Source: Planctomycetaceae bacterium (GTDB lineage Bacteria > Planctomycetota > Planctomycetia > Planctomycetales > Planctomycetaceae). Taken from it: a stretch of 5,716 nt of DNA. The notes under the pieces were generated by a model. It was not told where the DNA came from. It searched no databases and saw nothing but the letters and a program-made list of their open reading frames with translations. The translations under genes were made by a program, and so were the position numbers. The DNA lies in assembly GCA_003445035.1 (NCBI GenBank), contig DLVV01000286.1:6056-11771 (forward strand), read 5' to 3'. Shown here piece by piece: positions 1-5,716 of this stretch. The stretch's first letter is position 1, and every line of letters begins with the position of its first letter.

Positions 1-2031
1 GGCAACCAGCACGACGTCGTCGTCTGGCAGAAGCCTCGTCTGGTCGTCAAGGGGAAGCCGGACCTCCTGTTGCGGGATGTTCTCAAGTCCGCCGGTAGTG
101 AGCAGGCATCCCACTTCGGCAAGCATCCCGACGGGACAGCGATCGATGCGTCCTCGCTTTGCGTGCGGGCTCCCTCACGGTTCACCGTCCGGCTGCCGTT
201 GAAGATCGCGGGCGGTCGGGAACTGGTGACGACTGCGGTGCTGCATCCGAAGACCGGCAGCGAGGGGAGCGTGCAGGTCGATCTCGTCGCCGGCACGCCG
301 AAGCTCACGCCCGGCCTGCGGCCCAGCGAGGTGAAGGTGACACTGTCACGAGTCAACATCGGTGCCGACGAACGGGTGGTCTCTTACCGTAACCCGATTC
401 TCGTCGCGCCGAAGAGCCAGGCCCGATGCCGGTTCGAAGCGGCCCTGAACGACCATCGCCGACTGTTCCCGGCGGCCCTGTGTTACTCGCAGATCGTGCC
501 GGTCGACGAACCGCTGACGCTGACGCTGTTCTATCGTGAGGACGACCACCTGGCGAGACTGATGCTCGACAAGTCCCAGCGGGCCCGGCTCGACCAGTTG
601 TGGGACGAACTGCGTTGCGTTAGTCGCGAGCCGTTCCGGATGGTCGACGTGCTGGATTCGCTGCTGGAGACCACGATCGATCATCCACAGGAGGGAGTCT
701 TCGAGGGACTCGAAAAGACGTTCAAGAAACGGGCTGCCGCGTTTCGCCAGAGCCTGGTCAAGAGCGAGCCGGTCCACCTGGACGCGCTGATTCCGCTGGC
801 CGCCCGGGCCTGGCGGCGACCGCTGGCCGCGGCGGAAGAGGCCGACTTGCGGGGGCTCTATCGCCGGTTGCGGACGCTGGGGTTGCCGCACGAGAAGGCC
901 TTTCGCATGACGCTGGCCCGTGTGCTGGTCGCGTCGTCCTTCCTGTACCGGCTCGAGGAATCTCCTACCGGGAAGACGTTCGCGGCGGTCACCGACTGGG
1001 AACTCGCCAATCGGCTCAGCTATTTTCTCTGGTCCTCGATGCCCGATGCGGCACTCCGTCGCGCCGCCGGGGCCGGCTCGCTGACCGACGGGCAAGGTGG
1101 TGTCGAGGAACTGCTGCGGCAGACCCGTCGCATGCTCGGGGCCGACCGCGTGAAACGCCTGGCGACCGAGTTCGCCTGCCAGTGGATTCACGTGCAGGAC
1201 TTCTCGCTCGAACAAAAAAGCGGTAAGCACTTTCCCGAGTTTCGTGGACTGCGGGGTGACATGCACGAAGAAGCGATCCGGTTCTTCGCCGACCTGTTTC
1301 AGCACGACCGCTCGCTGCTGAGCCTGCTCGATGCCGACCACACCTTCGTCAACGATCGGCTCGGCCGGTTCTACGGGATCCCGAGCGTCAAGGAGAAACA
1401 GTGGCGGCGAGTCGACGGCATGCGGCAGCGGGGACGGGGTGGTATCCTGGGGCTCGCGTCGACGCTGGCCAAACAGTCCGGGGCCAGCCGAACGAGTCCG
1501 ATTCTGCGAGGCAACTGGGTCAGCGAGGTGCTGCTCGGCGAGAAACTGCCGCGTCCGCCCAAGAACGTGCCGCAATTGGCTGACGAGGTGCCCAAGGGGT
1601 TGACCGAGCGGCAGTTGATCGAACGTCACAGCAAGGATCCGGCCTGCGCGAAGTGTCATTCGAGGATCGACCCGTTCGGCTTTGCGCTCGAGCACTTCGA
1701 CGCCATCGGTCGCCACCGCCAGAAGAGCAGAGACGGCGTGGCGATCGACACGAAGACAACACTGCCGGACGGGACACGGATCGAGGGCCTGGCCGGGCTG
1801 CGAGATTACCTGCTGGAACGGCGTCGTGATCAGTTCCTGAGACAATTCTGCCGGAAACTGCTGGGTTACGCCCTGGGACGGGAATTGCAGTTGTCGGATC
1901 GGCCGCTTGTCGATGAAATGCTGAGACGACTGGCCGAGACGGGCTTTCGTTTTTCGGTGGCCGTGGAGACAATTGTCCTGAGTCGACAATTTCGGATGAT
2001 TCGCGAGACGCCGGCGTCCGCGGCCCGGTGA
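1..2031 (+). CDS. Planctomycete DUF1595-DUF1592-DUF1588-DUF1585 cytochrome-like protein, 5' truncated
   Basis: The reading frame is open from the first base to a TGA stop, so the 676 visible residues are the C-terminal part of a longer protein. Visible order: an uncharacterised N-terminal stretch (about residues 1-258) containing FPAALCY and LTLFYREDDHLARLMLD; a DUF1595 (PSD5)-like segment (261-320, AARAWRRPL...RVLVASSFLYRLEE); DUF1592 (PSD4; 330-460, WELANRLSYFLWSSMPD, then FVNDRLGRFYGIP); DUF1588 (PSCyt3; 478-577, GASRTSPILRGNWV and IDPFGFALEHFDAIG); and DUF1585 (PSD2; 589-669, FCRKLLGYALGRELQLSD). A haem c-type CAKCH motif (C549, C552, H553; bases 1645-1659) lies in the DUF1588 part. Full-length relatives usually also have N-terminal PSCyt1 and DUF1587 domains and an export signal, presumably lost beyond the left edge. 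A TTG at base 70 could be read as a start, but the frame continues upstream without a break and nothing suggests initiation there. Family assignment is firm; the biochemical role is unknown. A link to electron transfer or extracellular polymer use is inference. Confidence 0.93.
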   Translation, partial: GNQHDVVVWQKPRLVVKGKPDLLLRDVLKSAGSEQASHFGKHPDGTAIDASSLCVRAPSRFTVRLPLKIAGGRELVTTAVLHPKTGSEGSVQVDLVAGTPKLTPGLRPSEVKVTLSRVNIGADERVVSYRNPILVAPKSQARCRFEAALNDHRRLFPAALCYSQIVPVDEPLTLTLFYREDDHLARLMLDKSQRARLDQLWDELRCVSREPFRMVDVLDSLLETTIDHPQEGVFEGLEKTFKKRAAAFRQSLVKSEPVHLDALIPLAARAWRRPLAAAEEADLRGLYRRLRTLGLPHEKAFRMTLARVLVASSFLYRLEESPTGKTFAAVTDWELANRLSYFLWSSMPDAALRRAAGAGSLTDGQGGVEELLRQTRRMLGADRVKRLATEFACQWIHVQDFSLEQKSGKHFPEFRGLRGDMHEEAIRFFADLFQHDRSLLSLLDADHTFVNDRLGRFYGIPSVKEKQWRRVDGMRQRGRGGILGLASTLAKQSGASRTSPILRGNWVSEVLLGEKLPRPPKNVPQLADEVPKGLTERQLIERHSKDPACAKCHSRIDPFGFALEHFDAIGRHRQKSRDGVAIDTKTTLPDGTRIEGLAGLRDYLLERRRDQFLRQFCRKLLGYALGRELQLSDRPLVDEMLRRLAETGFRFSVAVETIVLSRQFRMIRETPASAAR

Positions 2032-2055
2032 ATGGGCCGATAAGAGATACTGAAC

Positions 2056-2059
2056 GAGG
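2056..2059 (+). promoter_or_regulatory. Ribosome binding site of the DUF1552 gene
   Basis: GAGG lies 6 bases before the ATG at 2066, in the 34-base gap after the upstream stop. It supports this start and suggests that the gene is translated from the same mRNA as the upstream gene but initiates on its own. Confidence 0.7.
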
Positions 2060-2065
2060 TATCCC

Positions 2066-3379
2066 ATGACACATCAATTTTCTCGTCGAACGTGGTTGCG
2101 CGGTGCCGGTGTGACGATGGCGCTGCCGTGGATGGAGTCTCTGCCGGTGTGGGGCGACGAGCCGGCCAAGAGCTCGAAACCGGGCAGCCAGGCTCCCGTG
2201 AGGCTGGGCGTGTTGTTTGCCGGAAACGGGTTTCACGCCGGACACTGGTGGGCCAAGGGGGCCGGTTCGAAGATCGAACTGGGCAAGGTGCTCGAGCCAG
2301 TTGCCGAATTCCGCGAGAAGATGACGTTCGTGGGCGGGCTGTACAACGAGCAGGCCCTGAAGGGCAACATCCACAGTTCCCAGACCGGCAACATCCTCTC
2401 CGGTGCGGCGCTGGCTCCCGGAGGAGACATCGTCAGCGGCACGAGTTTCGACCAGGTCATCGCCCAGCAATATGGGCGATCGACACGGGTGTCGAGCCTG
2501 GTGCTGGGATGCGAGCGATCCAATCCGGGGATCCACAAGAACTACTCGATGCTTTACAGCTCGCACATCTCGTGGAGTTCACCGACCACCCCAACGCCGC
2601 TGGAACTTTACCCGGCCCTGGCATTTGACCGGTTGTTCAAGAACCGGGTGCAGAAGGGCGAGCAGAGCGTCCTGGATGCGGTGCTGGGCGAGGCGTCCCG
2701 GTTCCGCCGGAAAGTCAGCCGTCGGGACCGCCAGAAGCTGGACGAATATCTGAACTCGGTTCGTGAGGTTGAACAGCGGATCAGCCGGGCCGGCCAGAAG
2801 GGCGAACTGCAGGGCTGGAAGCCGACTCTGGACAAGCCGAATATCCCACGGCCTCCGGAGGGCATTCCCCAGAACATCGCCGACCACGCGAAGTTGATGT
2901 GCGACATCGTCGTGCTGGCCTTCCAAACCGACATGACGCGCGTTTGCACTCTGAAGCTCAACAACGACCACAGTTACCTGCAGTTTCCGCACCTGGGTGT
3001 TGAGGTGGGGCACCACGAACTGTCGCATTCGGACCGGGGCAAGCAGTCCCCGGACTGGCTGAAGGTGAACCACTTCTTCATGGAGCAGTACGCCTACATC
3101 GCCCGAAAGCTGGATGCGATCCAGGAGGGCGACCGGACCGCGCTGGACAACTCGATGTTGATGATGTGTTCGAGCATGATGTCGGGGATCCACGACGCGA
3201 CCCAGTTGCCGGTGGTGTTGCTGGGTGGTGGTGGCGGAAAGCTCAAGACCGGTCGGGTGCTCGATTACCACGGGAAGCCCAACCGCAAGATGTGTAGCCT
3301 GTACCTCTCGTTGATGGAGAAGTGCGGCGTGCGGATGACGGCGTTCGGGGATTCGACGGCGAAGCTCGCCGAGGTCTGA
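2066..3379 (+). CDS. DUF1552 (HXXSHH family) protein with Tat signal
   Basis: This complete 437-residue protein is recognisable as DUF1552 from its N-terminus, the segment NPGIHKNYSMLYSSHISWSS (followed by PTTPTPLELYPALAFDRLF), and the C-terminal part from the HHELSH motif to LPVVLLGGGGGKLKTGR. The start SRRTWLRGAG (R7, R8), followed by a hydrophobic stretch to about residue 30, is a twin-arginine export signal, so the protein is probably folded in the cytoplasm and exported by Tat. The ATG is backed by a GAGG ribosome site and places the signal at the correct distance. The gene sits 34 bases behind the DUF1592-type gene, the usual planctomycete pairing, which suggests joint expression and function in one envelope or secreted complex. 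One oddity: the motif that gives the family its Pfam name, HxxSHH, reads H317-E-L-S-H-S322 here, with serine in place of the last histidine. No enzymatic activity is established for the family. Confidence 0.93.
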   Translation: MTHQFSRRTWLRGAGVTMALPWMESLPVWGDEPAKSSKPGSQAPVRLGVLFAGNGFHAGHWWAKGAGSKIELGKVLEPVAEFREKMTFVGGLYNEQALKGNIHSSQTGNILSGAALAPGGDIVSGTSFDQVIAQQYGRSTRVSSLVLGCERSNPGIHKNYSMLYSSHISWSSPTTPTPLELYPALAFDRLFKNRVQKGEQSVLDAVLGEASRFRRKVSRRDRQKLDEYLNSVREVEQRISRAGQKGELQGWKPTLDKPNIPRPPEGIPQNIADHAKLMCDIVVLAFQTDMTRVCTLKLNNDHSYLQFPHLGVEVGHHELSHSDRGKQSPDWLKVNHFFMEQYAYIARKLDAIQEGDRTALDNSMLMMCSSMMSGIHDATQLPVVLLGGGGGKLKTGRVLDYHGKPNRKMCSLYLSLMEKCGVRMTAFGDSTAKLAEV

Positions 3380-3400
3380 AACCGGTCACGGCCGACCTCG
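3370..3400. terminator. Weak inverted repeat at the convergent gene ends
   Basis: CGAGGTC at 3370-3376 and GACCTCG at 3394-3400 are perfect 7-base complements separated by 17 bases. The repeat overlaps the last codons and stop of the DUF1552 gene and lies 30 bases or more past the stop of the opposing gene, where a bidirectional terminator would be expected. There is no T tract on either side and the loop is long, so it may be chance. The rest of the 51-base gap (3380-3430) shows no other structure. Confidence 0.22.
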
Positions 3401-3430
3401 TGCTCCCGGCTCGAATTTCGTCCGCGGCGG

Positions 3431-4618
3431 CTATCGTCTCCAGCGTGCGGTTTGCACACGGGGTGGCTTGCCGGCTTCGGTCCAGGCGAAGAACAGGTCG
3501 TTGCCGAGACGTTCCATGCGGGGGAATCCCGACGAGCGGCTCGCCAGGGTCCTGGCCAGTCGCCGCGACGGCATTCTGGTTCCGTCACGGTGAACCATCC
3601 GCCAGCGGATTTCGGCGGACTTGTCGTCGACCTTCAGCCACGACACGGCGGCGGTGTCCGCGTCGACCAGCACGATGTCGACGCGTCCGGCCGACGCACC
3701 GTCGTCCACGCGAATGGTCTTTCCGAATGTCTTTGCCGAGTCGTTCGAGAATCGCACCCGGACCTCCGGATGTTTCTCGACATCGGTGAACCACGCGACG
3801 GCGACCGAACCGCGGTGGGTGTCCACCGACGGACCGTTGACCGGGCACCCTGCGATGACCCAGTTGTCGGCGTGAACCCGTTGCGAGCGTCGAACGCGAC
3901 CGCCCTCGAGCATCGATGACGAGATGTCGCGGACCTCGCCCGGCAGTCGGTCTCGAAACACCACGAACGGGTTCCCGCTGTCCAGGACCACCGCGCCCGT
4001 CTGGCAGCACTCGCAGACCCGCGGATCCACCACCCGTTCGGTTCCCAGTCGACCGTCTCGTGTCAGCGTGCAGTACCGCAATGCCATCTCACCCCCCTTG
4101 ACGACCATCTTGCGGCCATCGAGCCAGAACACGCCGAAGGTGGTCTTGTCCACCGGGACGATCGACACGAAGCCGTGTTCGGTGGGAGTGCCGTCACGGT
4201 GCGGTGAGACGGCCTTCGACCAGGATCGGCCCCGGTTGTGCGAGAGGCTCAGCTTGACGTCGTAGGAGTAGGTCCCCGCCGAGCTTTTCTGCAGCCAGTG
4301 GGCAACCAGTGTCCCGTCAGGCAACGCACACAGTGACGGGAAGTCGGCCCAGTTGACGAACCAGTTGTCCCCGGCGGCGATCGGTCTCGGCTTCGACCAA
4401 CCATCCGTGTTCCAGGACGAGAACTTCAGGGTGGCCATCCGCCCCGGTCCGCGTTCGATCCAACTCAGGTACAACCGGCCGTCGGATCCTCGCAGCAGGT
4501 TGGGTTCACCACTGGCAGCGGCTGCGGGAGAGGGTACCTGGACGGTGCCGGACTTATCCGCACCGTCGGCGGTACTGGTGACGACGCACAACAGGGTAGA
4601 GATGAGAAGGAACTTCAC
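3431..4618 (-). CDS. Secreted BNR/Asp-box beta-propeller protein (sialidase-fold, function unknown)
   Basis: Starting at the GTG at 4618 this gives 395 residues ending in TAG. The N-terminus MKFLLISTLLCVVTSTADG is a Sec-type signal peptide (basic residue, hydrophobic core). The body has repeated beta-strand-rich segments such as GRLYLSWIERG, GTLVAHWLQK, FGVFWLDGR, VAVAWFTDV and LFFAWTEAG, as in a six-bladed sialidase-type propeller. Two Asp-box-like turns are visible: SHNRGRSW (126-133) and the degenerate SNDSAKTF (291-298). A conserved-looking block DPRVCECCQT (C202, C204, C205), then FRDR and later IAGCPVNGPSV (C258), resembles a bacterial subfamily often labelled sialidase-like. The FRIP motif of true exo-sialidases is not seen, so a glycosidase activity is not claimed. 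An in-frame GTG at 4651 would add 11 residues before the signal peptide and has no ribosome site; the GTG at 4618 has one. The gene lies 91 bases downstream of the DUF1501 gene, possibly in the same transcript. A ligand-binding or carbohydrate role is inference. Confidence 0.85.
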   Translation of the reverse strand: MKFLLISTLLCVVTSTADGADKSGTVQVPSPAAAASGEPNLLRGSDGRLYLSWIERGPGRMATLKFSSWNTDGWSKPRPIAAGDNWFVNWADFPSLCALPDGTLVAHWLQKSSAGTYSYDVKLSLSHNRGRSWSKAVSPHRDGTPTEHGFVSIVPVDKTTFGVFWLDGRKMVVKGGEMALRYCTLTRDGRLGTERVVDPRVCECCQTGAVVLDSGNPFVVFRDRLPGEVRDISSSMLEGGRVRRSQRVHADNWVIAGCPVNGPSVDTHRGSVAVAWFTDVEKHPEVRVRFSNDSAKTFGKTIRVDDGASAGRVDIVLVDADTAAVSWLKVDDKSAEIRWRMVHRDGTRMPSRRLARTLASRSSGFPRMERLGNDLFFAWTEAGKPPRVQTARWRR

Positions 4619-4709
4619 GGGTGCTCTTTCCCGGCAGGCAACCGGTGCCACGTCGGCTCAACGAGAGAGGAGGCAAGATCGTGGAGCATCGCCGCTGACG
4701 ACGGCCAGC
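4619..4709. other. Intergenic gap between DUF1501 and propeller genes
   Basis: These 91 bases hold the ribosome site for the propeller gene and a purine-rich tract on the plus strand (GAGAGAGGAGG, 4663-4673; pyrimidine-rich on the coding strand). No convincing terminator hairpin with a T tract and no clear -35/-10 promoter pair was seen on the minus strand, so read-through from the DUF1501 gene is plausible but unproven. Confidence 0.5.
4624..4629 (-). promoter_or_regulatory. Ribosome binding site deciding the propeller gene start
   Basis: On the minus strand AAAGAG (within GGGAAAGAG, 4632-4624) stands 5 bases before the GTG at 4618. The alternative GTG at 4651 is preceded by pyrimidine-rich sequence (CCTCCTCTC) with no such site. 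This, and the position of the signal peptide, favours the shorter form. Confidence 0.55.
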
Positions 4710-5716
4710 TTACCCGAGCAATTCGTAGATCGGGTCGCCGTGGTAGATGTGATGGGGACGTTCGAGTTCGTCCTTCCATGCGGCGGTGTGCGGGATACCC
4801 AGCGCGTGATACATCGTCGCGGCCATGTTCTCGGGTTTCATCGGCGAGGAGGCCGGGTAGCCGGCGATGGAGTCCGAACTGCCGACGACGGTGCCACCCT
4901 GGACGCCACCACCGGCGAAGAACGCCGTCTGCACCGCTCCCCAGTGGTCACGGCCCGGCTTGTAGAAGACCTTCTCGAGAGTCGAGAGTTTCGGTGTGCG
5001 ACCAAATTCGCCGGCCATCACGATCATCGTCGACTCGAGCAGCCCGCTGTCCTCGAGATCGTCGAGCAGGGCACACAGCGCCCGGTCGGTGGGTGGGAAG
5101 AGGTTGTTCTTGAACCGCGAGAACGCCTCGCCGTGAGTGTCCCAGGTTTCGTTGTTGCCGAGGTTGACCTGGATCAGCGGCACACCGGCCTCGGTCAACC
5201 GGTAAGCCATCAGCAGCGACCACCCGAAACTGTTGGCCCCGTACCGTTCCTGGGTCTTCGCGTCGGCGTGGGTCACGTCAAAGGCGTTGCGGATCCTGGG
5301 ATTGGTCAACAGCGAGATCGCCGACTCGCGTTCGCGGTCGTACGACTGGGCCTCGGCCGAATCGGCCAGCTTGCGGCGCTGGTCGTCGAGCGTACCCAGC
5401 AGGGTCCGACGCGCGTCAAGACGACCGCGTGTCAGGCCGGCCGGCAACTTCAGGCTGGGAGCCTGGAACACTCGGGCGTCGGGACTCTTGGGAGGATTCC
5501 GGGTGGAATCGGAAATCGAGAAGCCGGGGACGGCTCCGCGCCAGAGCGGGTTGCCGTACGGCAAGGCCTCGATGAAGTACGGGTCCCGTTGAGCCCCCAT
5601 CAGTCCACCGTAAAGTCCGGGGATCGTGCCACCCTGCCAGTGGACCAGTCGTTCGGGAAGTACGATGGCCGGCGGCAGGTTGTTTCGCTGCTGCGGCAGC
5701 GAGTAGCCGGCCACCG
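4710..5716 (-). CDS. DUF1501 protein (alkaline phosphatase superfamily-like), 5' truncated
   Basis: The frame runs off the right end of the window, leaving 334 residues to a TAA stop at 4710. Family members are usually about 420-490 residues, so roughly 100-150 residues are missing, normally including a Tat signal. Visible marks of DUF1501 in order (counting from the codon at 5714): LPERLVHWQGGTIPGLYGG; a helical, charged linker with RRTLLGTLDDQRRKLAD; YGANSFGWSLLMAYRLTEAGVPLIQVN; W191-D-T-H-G195; LLDDLEDSGLLESTMIVMAGEFGRTP (GEFGRTP 235-241); GRDHWG (D256, H257); GGGVQGGTVVGSSD; and the C-terminal block ENMAATMYHALGIP to DPIYELL. The Asp and His residues of WDTHG, GEFGRTP and GRDHW are the conserved ones of the family, which is related to alkaline phosphatases and sulfatases, so the fold and possible metal site look intact. 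The substrate is unknown. Families of this type are commonly encoded just after a PSCyt2/PSD1 gene, which would lie right of the window. The GTG at 5714 is an internal codon, not a start. Confidence 0.92.
   Translation of the reverse strand, partial: VAGYSLPQQRNNLPPAIVLPERLVHWQGGTIPGLYGGLMGAQRDPYFIEALPYGNPLWRGAVPGFSISDSTRNPPKSPDARVFQAPSLKLPAGLTRGRLDARRTLLGTLDDQRRKLADSAEAQSYDRERESAISLLTNPRIRNAFDVTHADAKTQERYGANSFGWSLLMAYRLTEAGVPLIQVNLGNNETWDTHGEAFSRFKNNLFPPTDRALCALLDDLEDSGLLESTMIVMAGEFGRTPKLSTLEKVFYKPGRDHWGAVQTAFFAGGGVQGGTVVGSSDSIAGYPASSPMKPENMAATMYHALGIPHTAAWKDELERPHHIYHGDPIYELLG

Noticed and set aside
70..72. TTG as the start of the first gene
   Set aside because: The same frame is open to base 1 and the protein-like sequence is continuous across it; relatives are much longer at the N-terminus.
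346..2067. A long minus-strand open frame of 573 codons opposite the DUF1592-type gene
   Set aside because: It is fully antisense to a gene with clear family motifs. Long antisense frames are expected opposite GC-rich coding sequence, and its Gln/Arg/Pro-rich translation shows no recognisable domain.
1520..2566. Minus-strand open frame of 348 codons across the junction of the two plus-strand genes
   Set aside because: It overlaps two real genes in antisense, is rich in Arg/Ser/Pro, and shows no domain or export signal.
3220..3240. GGT-rich run resembling a short tandem repeat
   Set aside because: It encodes the glycine run LLGGGGGK in a glycine-rich loop of DUF1552 and is explained by coding.
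3322..3919. Plus-strand frames running from the end of the DUF1552 gene into the propeller gene
   Set aside because: They are antisense to the propeller gene or out of frame with DUF1552, with low-complexity Arg/Pro-rich translations and no ribosome site noticed.
3431..4618. Calling the propeller protein an exo-alpha-sialidase
   Set aside because: Only Asp-box-like turns and a propeller pattern are visible; the FRIP motif is not seen and the Arg triad cannot be assigned.
4649..4651. GTG at 4651 as the start of the propeller gene
   Set aside because: It has no ribosome site upstream and would put 11 residues, including a charged stretch, before an otherwise well-formed signal peptide starting at 4618.

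Overview
The window looks like a piece of a Planctomycetes (Planctomycetota) chromosome. It is GC-rich, and all four genes belong to families typical of that phylum: a multidomain PSD/PSCyt3 (DUF1592/1588/1585/1595) protein, a DUF1552 protein, a BNR-type beta-propeller and a DUF1501 protein. Genus or species cannot be told from the sequence.

Layout: positions 1-2031 (+) hold the C-terminal 676 residues of a large DUF1595-DUF1592-DUF1588-DUF1585 protein that carries one CxxCH haem-type motif; its start lies left of the window. After a 34-base gap with a good ribosome binding site, a complete DUF1552 gene with a twin-arginine export signal follows at 2066-3379 (+). These two form an apparent operon. 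A 51-base convergent gap (3380-3430) separates it from a minus-strand pair. In transcription order that pair is a DUF1501 protein (5716-4710, 5' end outside the window) and, after a 91-base gap, a secreted BNR/Asp-box propeller protein (4618-3431).

How they may work together: DUF1592-type proteins are commonly paired with DUF1552 proteins in planctomycetes, and DUF1501 proteins with PSCyt2/PSD1 (DUF1549/DUF1553) proteins. The window therefore seems to contain one complete partner pair and half of another, arranged tail to tail, plus a secreted propeller. The DUF1552 and propeller genes carry visible export signals, and the truncated genes belong to families normally exported. The molecular functions of these families are not established. 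The DUF1501 protein keeps the conserved Asp/His motifs of its family, which is related to the alkaline phosphatase/sulfatase superfamily.

No RNA gene, mobile element, CRISPR array or phage gene was seen, and no clearly new system. The points most worth checking are a changed residue in the family-naming motif of the DUF1552 protein, a cysteine cluster in the propeller protein, and the prediction about the gene just right of the window.
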